Below, in pieces: positions 48,560 to 62,279 of a stretch of 64,000 nt of DNA. The notes beneath the pieces are model-generated. The model worked only from the letters and a program-made list of their open reading frames with translations. It was not told where the DNA came from and searched no databases. The first letter of the stretch is position 1. Each line of letters starts with the position of its first letter. Made by a program: the position numbers and the translations under genes. Source of the DNA: Loxodes magnus (lineage: Eukaryota; Ciliophora; Karyorelictea; Loxodida; Loxodidae); the NCBI GenBank assembly GCA_946699065.1, contig CAMPDV010000262.1, positions 62,001-126,000 of the forward strand, written 5' to 3'.

Positions 48560-49500
48560 TTCATTTTATCTTAGCTTATAATTAACTTCTTTCTTTTATC
48601 GACTTAATTATTTCTTCTTTTTATTCTTCATCTTTAAATCTCAAGTTTTTTTATTAGCCTTTTCTAGTAATATTTTTTCAAAAATTTTGAATGTAAGAAC
48701 TTTTTCTGTTTCTTGATTAGAAATAATTGTTAGTTTAAATAAATTCCGTCATAAGTTAGTAATCTTCACTAGCTTTTCCTGAAAATTGATCTGAAAATTT
48801 TAAAGTAATTCCAAATAGTTGATTCATTCGAAAATAATTCGAAATGTATCTTTACCACTATTAATGCAATACTAACTATGATAATGATATAAATGTAAAG
48901 CACATTGAAAATTATAAGTTTGAATATGAACTTAAAGAAGATATTTTTTTCTTATATACTTTGTTAATTTTAGTATATTTTATTTCTGGACAATTCAAAC
49001 GTCATTAAAGTTTTATTGGAATATTTGCATACTGTTTATGTCTTTATAAAGTGAAGTATTCTCTTAAAAATATTAATTTCTAATATTTTCTTTAATATAG
49101 TTCTTAATATTATATTAAATTTAAAATATTAGATGATCGTTTCTTATTTATTCCATTAAACAATTTTTTTATAAAAAGATGAAAATTTTTTGTTAAATTC
49201 TAATCAAATAGAATTTCTAAATCAGATTCTTGATAATAATAGCTTTCCTTATTTAATGTAGAAACTTAAATTTTTTTCATATGTCCAAATATAAGCCAGC
49301 TGAAATTTATAAAACAGAATTCATTAAAAACAAAGAAGGATATAAATTCCTTCTTATAAATTTAAGCTTATTCTTCTTCATGCTATAATTACTTTCAATT
49401 CTATTAAAGATTCTATGCTTCTTCTTTGTTTAGTCTTAAGAAACTTAAAAATATGAAAATTTATTTTGAAATAGCATTTTGTGTCCTTCTTTTAATGATA
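48560..49500 (-). CDS. Uncharacterised protein gene
   Basis: One minus-strand frame stays coherent for about 300 codons. Segments include KEFISFFVFNEFCFINFSWL, SYYYQESDLEILFDQNLTKN, FHLFIKKLFNGINKK and GITLKFSDQFSGKASEDYQL, ending in a basic RFKDEEQKEE tail. TAA/TAG are Gln and TGA is Trp. A second frame with an ATG at 49,615 is also open but is poorer in Asp/Gly/Ser, so I prefer the first. There is one hydrophobic stretch near the N-terminus and no catalytic motif. The start codon and end were not identified. Confidence 0.4.
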
Positions 49501-49619
49501 GAGAGTTAAAATATATTTCTTCATTGATTTCAATTAGCATTAAGTCCTCTGTAAACAGTGACAATTAAATTATTTTTATGAGTAATATTGCTTTAAAGCA
49601 TATCACTTGGTTCATTTAT

Positions 49620-50546
49620 TTTATCTAATTTTCTTCTTTTAGATTTAATTTATTTATATTTTTTTAAGAAATTGGACAGATTTAAAATTTGATTACTAAA
49701 AGAAAAATTAAAATTATTTAAAAAGATAATTAATTTTTAATATTAAGATATGTGACTATATAGTCTTTGAAAAAAGAAGTAAAAATTAAAACTTTAAATT
49801 TAAATATAAAATATCTAGGAAATTAAAAATTTAGTTAATAAATTACTTATATTATATTATATTGTATTGTATTTAATTAAAACCAATTATATGAAATTCA
49901 ATTATAAAATTCTCTAAAATATTAAAAATATTTTATATAGTTATTGCATTTCCAAAATACAAAAATAGATTTTCCTATAACTTAAAATTGGTTTATTGTG
50001 ACTTTTTATTTATAAATAATAAATAAATAAGATTTTAGAGTGCGTAGTATCTCGTTGGTGAATAGTTCTTTCTATAGTAGCAAAAAACAGATCTTAAATT
50101 ATTATACAAGGTCAATTTTAAGGATTTTTAAATTTTGAAATTAAATACATTGGACAAAGAAAATAAGAAGATGAGCAAACTAATGAGCTTTTGCAAAACA
50201 TTTTACAATTTCATTATAAAATATCATTCGAATTTTTTGTGATAGTTGATTTAAGAATCTAAAATTTTTATAAGATATGAATTGTATAAGTCTTTAAAAC
50301 TAAATTAAAGTTATGTTTATCATGATTTTTTCATATTAAATAAAATTTGAAAATAATTTTAATAATAATTGCTTAAAATAAGCATTTTCTTAAAAAATAT
50401 TTAATTTAAAAAAATCTTTCAAACTGGAAAAAATTTGAAAAATATAATATTTTAAGAAAATAATTAGCAAAGAAGCAATTAGAAAGAAAAAAATCTAAGA
50501 TTTATTAAAATTAGTTAAAAAAATAATATTAAATTTATTAATAAAT
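49620..50546. other. AT-rich intergenic region with one copy of the conserved core
   Basis: At 50,035-50,075 the sequence TTTTAGAGTGCGTAG ... CTCGTTGGTG matches the first half of the core shared by R1 and the element at 4.4 kb, while the second half has diverged. A short TATTATATTA/TGTATTGTAT repeat lies near 49,850. No gene is supported. Confidence 0.45.
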
Positions 50547-53500
50547 TTAATCAAAAATATCTAATACGTTAAATTTTGGACGATCATCAAACCAAACTCC
50601 TTCAAAATTATATCCATTTATATATTTTTATTTCCCTTATCCACTTCTTTTGTCTTATATTCAATTACCTTCATATTCATCTCCATTAGCATATATTTAT
50701 TTTCCTTTTCCTTATCTTTAATCTTCGTATCATTATCCTAAATAAATATCTCCATTTTAAAATTTATAGTTTCCTTACCTATGTTTTTTGTCTTAAAATC
50801 ATTTACCTTCATACTCATCTCCATTAGCATATATTTATTTTCCATTACCTTATCTATAATCTTTATATCATTGTCCTTCATAAATATCTCCATTTATGAA
50901 TTTTTACATCCCTTATCCGCGTTTTTTATCTTATACTCAGCTACCTTCATACTCCTCTCCGTTTATATAATATTCAATCACTTTACTATTATTTTTCTTT
51001 TTTTAATCACTTATATTTTTTCTTCATTTTTAATTAAATTAATAAAGTTTTTAAACTTATAATTTTAATCTTTTGTTTCCTTGTAAAGTTCATCTGGATA
51101 ATTTAATTATAATTCTTATTTTATTTATGTTTAATTTCTTTCAATTATTCTGTTTTTTATAATTGTTTTTAAACTTTAGTATTGCTTACTTTGATCTAAA
51201 TTTTATTTTAACTACTATAATTTATATATTTTTTATTTTTCTATCATTCTTTTATTTTACTTAACCTTTATTTTGTCTTTATGATTTTAAAACATTATAT
51301 TTTCTTAGAGATTTTATTCCTTTTCTGGTACTAAATATTTTAAAATATCTATAGATTTATTTAATAAATTTTGGATTATTATTTTATTATTTATTTAGAT
51401 TTACTTATTTTTATTTATGTTATAAAAATAAAATAAATCAAATATTTACTTTTCTTTTTCAATTATGTTAATAAATTTCTTTATTGTACAAAATTTTCAT
51501 TAGAACATCTCATTTTAAATCATTTTCTTATAATTTTTTAGCTCTTAATGGCTTAGATTTTTATCTACATTATGTATATTTTTTATTTTCTTATATTAGA
51601 AAGATCATTTTATAAACTTTTAGTCTCATTTTCTTATATTTTAAAATTCAATTTAGTCATTTATAATTTTTGTTTTTAATTGTCTATTAAAGATGTACTT
51701 GGCTTTTAACGCTTTTTATTCTTTCAAATCTATTAAAATTCCTTTTCCATGTTTTTAATCATTGATAAAGAATCCTTAATAAAATGTCTATTCCTTTTTA
51801 TTAAATATACTTCCATAACCATGCGGTTTCCTTTATAAATCTATTTCTCCTTCATAAATTTCTTGTTCATCTATATTAATTTAGTAAAATTTGCTGTTTT
51901 CTATTAAAATCTTTGTCTTCATTATTTAAGTAAATCTTTCTATTAAGTTTATAATCATTTTATGATTAATTAATGTTCGAGGAATCTATTTACTTTCATT
52001 TAAATTATTTAAATCTAAATTCTAGATTTGATTAAATATTAGTTAGGAGTATATTATTTTATCAGATTCATAATAAACTCTTTCTATTTTTCTATTTTCT
52101 AGGTTTATAAGAAGTCCATTTCCATTTTTAAATCCATTTCTAAATTCTCCTTCGTAGTAAATTTCATCCTATAAAAGTCTTCCTATGCCTTCGGGAAATA
52201 ATTATTAATTAACTTATCCAATGTAAACTTTTTATTAATTAGCAACTTAACTAGAAATGAAATATTTAGTATGTTGCTATGTATAAAGCTTTTATTACTA
52301 TAAGTAAATCAAATAAAAGAATTAAGAATACTTAGATTCTATATCCTATAGTTTAAGAAAAGGAATTTTCTCTATTTTATTTAAATTTTACAAAGCTTTT
52401 TTTAAATTATAAGATAATTATATTGTTTATGTGAATTTAGTAAACTTTTAATAAGTATTTTATTATCTTATAAGATCAAAAGCTTAAGTATCCTAAATTT
52501 ATTCCGCTTTCTTCAGATTATTAGAATTTCTTTATTATGAAAAGCAACTATTTTAAGATTGTTCAGATGTACTTGAGCTTATAATTTAGATTTACCCCCC
52601 TCCCCCTTAAATAATACACTTTTTTGGGTTTTCGCTTAAATTATTCTAGTTTATATTATATTTTAGATAATCGATGATATTATTTCTATAAATGTATTAT
52701 AATTATTTAAAATCACATCTCATTTCTTCTTCATATTAAAGCATTAGAAATAGAATTCATTATAAAAGTTCTTTATTTTAGTCAGGATAGTATTCATCTA
52801 TTAACTATCCTATCAGATTACATAATTCTTAATTATCTTTTTTTACTTTATTCAGATTTAGATTATTTTGCATATTAAGAGTTATCACTTCAAGTAAAGT
52901 AATTCCTAATGAAAATACATCTGATTTGTATAGATTTCTATTGTTTTAATAGACTTATGGAGATTAATAGCCTTAAGTATAAATAGTAGAATTATAATCT
53001 TAGATTGAACTTTAGGTATCTGAATAGTCAAAGTCTCCTATTTTTAAATTTCCTTTATCATCTATAAAAATATTATGAGGTTTGATATCTTAATGGGAAA
53101 TTTCTAAATTTTAAAGAAAAGCAAATGCATCTATAAGAAATTAAGTGATTTACTCAATTCATTCAAACTTAAAATTTTATCCGTTTTAATCTTTGATGAA
53201 TTCATCTAAGGATCCTCGCTCACAATATTACATTTCTATCCAATACTAATTTTTTTAAGAAATATCATAGCTATAAATTTGAACACAGTACTATTAGTAT
53301 AACTCATTAGAATTTCAAAGCTTTTTAATAATTTATTCGATTTTTTTATGACTTCTAGCTGATTTAAGAAACTTTATAATTCTAACTTCTTTTTATCAGT
53401 TTAAAACTTTTAAAATAACTACTTTATCTGTTTCATATATTTTCTAAGTTAAAATATAACCTGGAAATTTATGCTGAAATGTTCATAAAGTGGCTTATTT

Positions 53501-56500
53501 ACTACATTAATTAAAATAAACTTCTGTAATGTTTTTTTATGAGAATTAAGAAGCATTATATTCATATTAGCGAAACTATACTATAATTTAGTTTCAATTA
53601 TATTAATTTTATTCTAAAAGATCTAAAAGAATTCTAGGATCATTTTATCCTAGAAAGTAAGGAGATATAATGTTTTAGTTTTACTGATCTAAAGAAATTC
53701 AATATTATATCTAATAATTGTCTATAAAAAAGAGATATCTTATGTTGTTATAAATGTCTCTTAATTTTTTTTCTATAGCAGAGAAAAATTCTTCCATTTA
53801 TTCATTTTTTAATAAGTCTATATATTATTAATTTTAGTATTTTATACTTTAGAAGTGATTTATATTGCCTATTATTTATAAAAATTCTTAAATTTCTTAA
53901 AAGGAAATTAGATAAACTAGGTGTATTAAATCAAAATTATTAAGATTATTTATAAATTCTTGTTTCTGATTTTCCTTTTCTAAATAATCTCTACAGTGTT
54001 TTATAATTTCTTAATTAGGTATTTTTCTAAAATTTTATCAGCTATTACTATATTCAACTCTTTAAAAAATCAAAATATTTGAAAGATTTTAAGACTAAAA
54101 AAAGTGTGAAATTGTAAAATAAATTATTAAATTTTTGTTATTTTGCTCTTCATTCAAGTTTATTTCTAAATTGTCTAGATTATAATATTATTACTCAAAT
54201 CTACTTTTTTAAATTACTTAATTAACAAATTATTGCATTTCATATATCTTCAGTGTTTACTTTCTATCATATTTTTATTCATAATTTTTATAGGCTTAAG
54301 TAATTTATTAGTATAATATTAAATCTTCTTAAATGAATCTGAATCTTTGATTTAATTTGTCTTCTCCAGATAAAACTTTATTTATCTTTTATTATATTTC
54401 TTTATATATTACTTCAAACCAATTTTTTTCTTCTTTCTTTTATCAAATCATAAGATTTTTTCAAATTATCTTTTCTATATCTAATTTAATTTATTCTGCT
54501 ATCAATTATTTATATTTAAAATTCTAATTTTGATTTAAGATTCAATCTTCTATGATGTCCTCTCTATTCATTTATTTCCTTTCAATTTAATTGCATAAAA
54601 TTAAGCTTTCTTATAGTAAAATATCGTTTTTTAATTCTTGATTTAAATATTTCTTTCTTTCAATAAGTTTCCCTTCTCAAAATTCTTAATATTCTATTTC
54701 ATTCATTTAACTTCAATCAGTTATAGTTTAATATTTTATTTAGCTTTCTGTATCATTTAAACTTAATTAACTAAAATCGTTTTTAATTTCTATTATTTCT
54801 ATTTTACTTATATCTAAATTATCTTCAATCTTTTCTAAATTATTCATTAAAGTAAATCTTTAAGTTTTTTAATTATCATATTTATAAAATTAAGTCATAA
54901 AGAATCCCCGAAATTATATTCTATATTTAATTCTGTTTCTATCAAATGTATAGATACATTTTCATATATCATCATATCTATATATTTAATCATTCAAATA
55001 CTACTTCAACTCTTTACTTTTTTCTTATATCAACTTGTTACTATTTTCTTATATCAAATCGATAATTCATCTATTATTTAAGTAATTTTTCTTATTATTT
55101 TTTGGAAATAATTCTAAAATTTGATCAAGATTTTGCTATAAAGAGTCCATTAAAGCAAATGCATACAAAATTTAAAGAAGAGGAAATTAATGTTTTAAAA
55201 ATGTAATTAATTGCTATGTTAGTGTTCACTATTCTAAAATTTGATCTAATTTATCAGACAATTGTTAAAAATTGATTTTGATATAATAAGTGCTATCTTA
55301 ATTTTTACTTTATTCTATAAAGATAGCAAAATTTTAATTATCATCTAATTTCTAAATCTCTAAAATTTATTGCTTACTATTTATTTTTTAGTCTAATATT
55401 AAAAGCTCTTCAAATAGATAATATTAATAATCATAGCAATTATATAATTTTTAAAGAATCTTATAAGCAGAAAATTAATCTTATCTTTTATAAAATTAAA
55501 TTTCTTTTTTGTTTTCTATAAAAAAGCCATATTTTTTTCTTTTCTGATCAATTAATTCTGCTTTTACTATTAAAATATTTCTTTCTCAAATATTTATACT
55601 TTCTAACTTTAAAGAAACATAATCCTCTAAATCTTTTTTATTTCCTAACTTTAATAGTTTTTTCTCTTGTTTATCAAATCTATAAAAATCTGAATATTGT
55701 GTAGTGAATGAAATTAAATAATGTAAATCTTATTTTCCGAAGACAAAAATATTTTTTCTCTTTTCTTTTCTTTAGATTCATTCATTAATTTATTCTTAAA
55801 TTTCTTTTAGTTATTTGATTTAGTCTTATTATATACTTTAAATTACTTCCTAAGAATTAATTGGATCATCATATGAAAATTATCATTAACAAAGAATTTT
55901 AGATACTTTTATTTTTAAGATGTCTTTAAGTATAAAAGCATATAAGATTTTTATGAATCCATAATTTTATTCCAAGTATTTAAGCAATTTCAATTATAAA
56001 TCTGAGCTTTAAATTTATTTCCATTTTTCTATTAATTTTGATTCTTATAACACAACAAAATTTTAGTTAAAGCAATTTAAGAAATTATGATATTCAGCTT
56101 AGTAAAATATTTAAAATTTTTCTTTTAAAATAATTGAATAAATTTTAGATTCGCCAATTATTTATTCTTTCTAAGACATTTCTATTTCATTTTTAACTCT
56201 ATTTGTTTTGGATAATTGAATGTCTTCTTTCTGATTCATCTACATTAATTTTTTTTTCTCTTCTTCATCTATATCTAAATCTTGGTTCTCTTCTGTTTGC
56301 TAAGTATGAATTTTTTAAATCTATTAATTGATGTCTTTTCTTTATTTTAACTGCTTTTTTTATATATAGTTTATGAAAATAGTTTCCTTAGCAAAATCAG
56401 GGTTATAATATTTATTTCTGAGAAGAAATTGAAAAGTTGATAAGGCTTTTTATTAGTAATGAGTGTCGCTTTATTTTTCATAAGGTGCTTCAGTAGGATT

Positions 56501-56551
56501 ATTTTTAGATTAAACTAATAATGTCTTAATTAGTTAATTTCCCTGCAGCAT
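50547..56551 (-). CDS. Protein kinase with MORN array, paralogue C
   Basis: The ATG at 56,551 (MLQGNQLIKTLLVQSKNN) matches the start of paralogue A, and no intron is seen. The kinase has HQDIKPHNIFI (catalytic Asp residue 1155, codon starting at 53,089), GDFDYSD and LYKSDVFSLGITLLEV, all key residues intact. After the kinase comes IPFLKLQDIESKYSQFFYLI and a first MORN pair. At least five MORN repeats at 50,975-50,580 follow (IYEGQW, EYEGKW, IYLGQW, EYEGNW), where Trp is TGA. A TAA at 50,547-50,549 is a possible end. The frame before and after the CCCCCCTCCCCC run at 52,595-52,606 differs by one base, so one base may be missing there. This is the only complete single copy; its C-terminus ends like unit 2 of the plus-strand locus, showing that the array is ancestral. 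A plus frame at 50,781-51,062 is a shadow. Confidence 0.85.
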
Positions 56552-56937
56552 TTTATTTATTTTCTTAAAAAATAGTTATATTTAAATGAAAAAAATCTAT
56601 TTTAATTAAATCTAAAATTTATAATTAAAATAAATAAACTATAAATATATAATTAAAAGCTTGCTTTTCAATCTTATTTATTCCAAAATATTTTATTCTT
56701 TTAAATTCTTTATTCTTGTAAAAGTAAAAAAGAGATTAAATAGATAAATATTATGATAAATTGGGATTTTTAAATACAAACAATTAATTACTTACCTATC
56801 TATTTAACTTCTATTTCAAAAAAAATAGACTTTTGATTAAATAAAGTTTATAAATATTTTACATAGATGTATTTAATTTTAAATTTAGAAATATTAATAT
56901 ATTTAAAATTTAAAACATCTTATTATATAAATATAAA
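56552..56937. promoter_or_regulatory. Divergent intergenic region
   Basis: 386 bp of AT-rich DNA separate the minus-strand kinase start from the plus-strand Gag-like ORF. It must hold the kinase promoter, but no motif is recognised. Confidence 0.3.
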
Positions 56938-57790
56938 ATGGCTTCTAAGAAATAACAGAACTTTTAACAAAATAATTAAAAAGGAAAATTCTCTAAAAAA
57001 TAAAAAAGCGAAATAATTGCAATGTGTGAAAGTGAGAAATATGATTGATATGACGGACGATAACCAGGAAATCCAGAATTAAAAAAACTTCCGAAACAAA
57101 CTCAAATATTAATTTTATCTAAGTCATTAAAAGAGTTTATGATCAAAAACAGATACCTTACTTATAAAGTAGAAAAATTAGAAAAACTAATAACGTCTTT
57201 ACTTGAGAAATAATATTAATCATAATAAGAAATAGAAAACAAACTGGAACAAAGAATTCTTTAAATTTAATAATAAATTCAGGTAACACCATTTACGTTC
57301 TAGCAGAATTAATCAGATCCTATGGAAATAGAAAATGAAGTCTCAAATTAAAATAAGCAGTAAACGTTTATTTAAAATAAGTAGTAAATTTAAATTAAAT
57401 AAGTGTTACAGGAATAATAGTTTAAAAGAAGAATAAAATGCTACGTGTGCAATAAATAACACCAATGAAAATACTGCTACTAACTAAGCGAAATTTAAAG
57501 AAAGAATAAATAAGATATTTTTAGAAAACTATTTAGGATATATCCAACATAAAGCGGAAAAATTTATAGAAAAAATTCTTTAATTCAAATCTTAATCCTT
57601 GGATAAATAATTAGGAATGCTAAGTGCAAGATCAAAACTATTCCGAATATTAAAGGATGGTGTATTAATGAAGTGCTACACCGCCTAACTAAGCCTAGTA
57701 GGAATTCAAGAAAAATTAATGGAGATAAGCTGATAGAATAGGTCAGATGGCTGACTACTAAGGCTTTAACAAAGCTTTTTAACTTTTAAT
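56938..57790 (+). CDS. Gag-like protein of a gag-only element, best-preserved copy
   Basis: The ATG at 56,938 opens MASKKQQNFQQNNQKGKF. KYDWYDGRQPGNPELKKLP, a coiled coil (LEKLITSLLEKQ) and a Gln-rich linker follow. Next are DPMEIENEVSNQNK and a knuckle-like CYVCNKQHQWKYC at 57,431-57,469 (CX2CX3HX4C, one residue short of the usual spacing), all in one frame. The C-terminal region reads best in another frame (ENYLGYIQHKAEKFIEK, then LGMLSARSKLFRILKDG), similar to the C-terminal domain in insertion 1. Its partner at 6,500-7,340 shares the unit from just before the ATG to the AGCTTTTTAAC end. Expected role: nucleic-acid-binding coat or ORF1-type protein. No polymerase gene is attached. Confidence 0.65.
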
Positions 57791-60700
57791 TTTTTGTTTA
57801 TAATAAAAAATAGCTATTTTTATAAAGATATCAAAGTTAAATAATTTTTTGGAAACAAAATATCGTATAATTAATTATCTAACTTAAAAATATTTTATTT
57901 TGAAAAGTATTTAAAAAATTAAAAAAAATATAGATTTAAAAAATATTTAGATTTCAATAAAATATAAATTAAAATAGGAATAAATTTTATATTAAATTCT
58001 TGGTAATTGTAATATTAGTAAAGAATTCTTTTAAAAAAGCTATAAACTAAGCAAAATTAAGTTGAATAATTATTTTAATTATAGCTTTTCTAAATTATAA
58101 TTAAAATTGTGTAAATATTTTTCTTTTCAACTTTAATAAAAACTCAAAAAATGGAAAATATTTTATTGCTTTTATTATAGTGTAAGTTTATTTAGGTAAT
58201 AAAATTAAGTAAATTTATTAATTTGATTTAATTTAAATTATTATACCTTTAAATAAGAATTAGCATATACCAATTAAAATTAACTTTAGGTTACATCAAT
58301 AAAATTAAGATAATATCTTATGGAAAACTTTTTTATGATAATTAATTATAATAAAAAATATAAAAGTAATCTTTATTTTTATAAGTTCCAAATCTAAAAT
58401 TAGTATTATAAAATTAATATATAAAATTTTAGTTTAAAATATTTATAATTATTTTATGAAATCTCGATTGATGTTTATTTTAATTTAGTTAAAAATGGTA
58501 TAAATATTTATAAAATATAAATAAATTATTATAATTTTTTAAGTAAAATTAATTCTCTTAAAAACTTAGTTCTGAGATAGTTTTAATAAAATTGGTTAGA
58601 TGGTTGAAATATTAATTAAAATTTTATATTAATATGAAATTGAAGATGAAAGAGAAAGAGAAAGAGAAAAGTAAAATCTATTTATTATTATAGTTAAAAA
58701 GTCTTAGTTATTAAATTCGAATTAAATTAAGAATAATTTTACATAAAAATTAATAAAAACCAATTAAATAGAAAATTATAGGTAAAACTATCATACCATT
58801 ATTTTTAATGCACATTATTTAATTTTTTTAATAGTTTATAGCATATAAAATCTTATTTCACATATCTTTTAAATTTAATAAACAAGCTGTTATATAAAAT
58901 AATTTAATTTTTAATTTATATTCTTAGATTCATCTTTAATTTTAAAACCTTGTATTGATCTATTTAATAAAGGATGAAATAATTATAATTAATAAATTTT
59001 TTTTTAATTTCTTCATAAATGAATTTTAATTTTAAAATTCTTGATTTTAATTATAAATTTTGAGATTTAATAATTTATAAATATTAAAAAATAATATAAT
59101 TTTATAGTTTTTTAAATAATTTAATATAATTTAAAATTTGCTAGTTTTAGTTTTTATATTTATAGAAAAATATAGTAAAATAATTAATTTTTAAATTAAA
59201 TTTAGTTTATATAATTATTTATTTAACAAAAATTTAAATTATTATTGTTTACAAAATTAATAAAAATTATCAAAAAGATTTATTTATATTTTACCATTAA
59301 TTTAAAAATTAATTACGCATTTTATTTAATTAGCAAACTCAAAAATAAGTTTTATTTTTATCATTTACTTAAAAAAAAATTTTATTAAGTTGCAATCTTA
59401 ATCTATATTCTTAAGACTTATATCAACTATGAAAATCTTGAATTTTGTTTTCTTTTACTACTTCTTTAAATAATTTTTATAATTTGAGAATAAAATATTA
59501 TATTTATAAAAAATACTAACTTTTTTATGTTTTTACTAAAATATTATTTTAACTAACTTATTATAAATTCATTTATGTTTCTAATTCCATTTTTTATGTA
59601 AAATAAAAAATATCAAGTATTTTATTACTTCATTTCAATTAATTGTATAATAAAAAGATAATTTCGACAATTTTATCACATTATTGTTAAAATTTATTTT
59701 TTGATTTTTTATTGCAATTTTTTCAATTTATGTTCAAATCTAATTATTTTAAATTTATGATAAAAAACTATAAAAAACTAGGGAGAGATGATAAAAATAG
59801 GGAGATACTTTGAATATATATTTTTTAATTATTTAGTACATTTTTATTAGCAATTAATTTTAATTAAACTAAGATCTTATGATAATATAAAATTACATTT
59901 TAACATAGATAATAGCATATATTTAGAATTAACTTAATAAAATTTTTAAAACAAAATGAAAATTTAATTTTATAATTTTTTTAAGTTTTCTTTATAAAAG
60001 ATAAAACTAAGTTTACTATTTTATAGCTAAAAGTAATCTAAGCATAAAATATTAAATTTATAAAATTATTTTTAGATAAAACTTTTACTATTAAGATATT
60101 ATTTTAGAAATATAGTAAATAAAAAATTTGCATTAAAGGTCACTTTTATTTTCTAACCTCATATTTTTGTAGTGAAATTAGTTAATGATGAGGAGAAAAG
60201 CAATTTAATCTAATTTTACAAATTTCTTTACCTAAATGTAAAATATATGGAGTGTATTTACCCAATAATGAAAGTTTTTTTTCAATATATTGAAGAATAA
60301 TTATTATAATTAAATTTTTATATTAATAAAATAAAAGATTGTCTATTAGGTATTTAAAATAAACTTTTAAATTTGAGATTTTAAATATTTTTATTCTTTT
60401 TAATTAAATTTTATTTTATTATCTAAATTTTTAAATTTATAATTAGATTAAATTAAGAAAAATATTTATTTTTTTATTATTTTACTTGTAACTTGGAGAA
60501 ATTTTATCGATAAATTAAATAAAAAACATAGAAAATGATTATCTAAATTTAGAACAAAACCCAAAGCACATAATTCTTGAACCTAAAATAAATAAACTAT
60601 AATACTTGCATTAAAAAGAACTTTAGATTAAATCGTATGTTTAATTTATCTTATCTATATTGAGTTCTTTTAACGAAATTAAAAACTCTATTTTAAGATC

Positions 60701-61839
60701 AGTTTTTTAAATATTAAAATAAAGCTAAATCTAAAATCAAAGTTATTATATGCTTATAAGCCATAAATCTTAATTTTTTTATTTTCATTTAATAACTCAT
60801 ATTATTTATTTCTTATTCAATTTTCATAATTTAAATTTCTTATTTGATTACGAATTTATAAAGAAAAATGTACAAATAACTTACCTGCTTAAAAAGCTTT
60901 TTATCACACTATTTTATTGATACTTTTAATTTTACAAGTATAATAATTATTTTAATCTTAAAAAAACAAATTCCTAAAAATGTTACTTAATATTCTTTTA
61001 ATTTAATTAAATAAACTTTTTATAACTTTAAAGTTCAAACTTCAATTATTTCTATGAAGATAAGATATTATTCTAATAAAAATTGCTGCTTTTGCATAAA
61101 AAACAAAAATAATCAAATAAAAAATTATTTAATGAATCTCGCAAATAAAACTTTTGAAATAATAAGATTTAATTTAATTTTTTAATTATTTTGGTTAGCG
61201 TCATATGAGTAAAAAAATTATTCTCTAAATGTTTCTAAATTAAATTATTTAACTATAATTTTTAAATCAAAATTTTTAATTAGATAGAACCTAAATAAAG
61301 TTACATGTATAGATTTATTTATTATTTTGAAATAAATAACTAAAAAAAAAACTTAAAGAATAAATCTAATTAATTAAAAATCTATTTAGAAAAATTTAAT
61401 TTATTTATTTTGAAATTTCTCTTTTTATATTTGGAAATAAATAAATTAAAATAATATTTTTTCATTTTATCTATAATTTAAAACTATTTAATAATTTAAA
61501 AATTGATAATAAACATCTAATAATTATTTAGCATGATATATTGTTAATTTAAAAGAAAATTGATAGTTTTTAGTTTATTTTTATTAAATTTATAATTATT
61601 TTTATAAACTTTTTTTATCTAAGATATTAAAACTTTAAAATTTATAAAAATTTTTTTTCTAAACAAATCTCAGAATCTTTTAAAATTTTTATTATAATTT
61701 GCTTTGATATATTTTAACAAGAAAAATAATTAAATTATTTATAAATAAAAATTCGTTAAAAAATAAATTCGTATTTAAAAAAATCAAAATAATATATATC
61801 CAATTAAATTAAATTTTTTTATTTCTTGAGAGTCTTCTT
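57791..61839. other. AT-rich desert, no gene seen
   Basis: About 4 kb of very AT-rich sequence. A short GAGAAA run lies near 58,645. I found no supported gene or element. Confidence 0.5.
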
Positions 61840-62279
61840 AAATTCATTTTTTGTATTGTTCTAGTTAGGTCTGTCTCTTCAGACTCTGCAAAATATTTTC
61901 AATTTAAGAATTATAGGCTTGAATTTTCTACTTGGATTTCGTCTAACTAATTGCTCTCGTCAATAATTCCAAAAATCATTGATCTCTCTCTCTTAATTGG
62001 CTATTTTTCGTCTTAGGTATCTTGAAGTTCGTGCTGGATCTTTTCTGTCAGCTTATCATTCTCCTTTCTAAATTTATGACCTCTTCCTGTTGGTTTTAAA
62101 CCACTTTGATGAGCTTTTTCATACTCATCTTATTAGAAGGATTTAATTCTATGACCTCTTGATACAAATCGGACTTAATTTGTTTCCTAAGTTTTTTCTC
62201 CGATGTTGGCGTTAGTGCACATGCGACTTTCTGGAGTTGTTTCTGCTCCACCTATTTTCACTACATGCCAGCCTACCAT
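61840..62279 (-). pseudogene. Gag-like element ORF, truncated and frameshifted
   Basis: The ATG at 62,279 (MVGWHVVK) corresponds to that at 5,295, and the 5' leader up to about 62,390 is also shared. In shifted frames it carries TSEKKLRKQIKSDLYQEV, MSMKKLIKVVQNQQEEV and IANQEREINDFWNYW. The similarity fades into AT desert near 61,840, so the 3' half is missing or unrecognisable. It lies about 320 bp downstream of the LRR gene on the same strand. Confidence 0.5.

Noticed and set aside
50781..51062. Plus-strand hydrophobic ORF
   Set aside because: It is the antisense of the MORN array of paralogue C.
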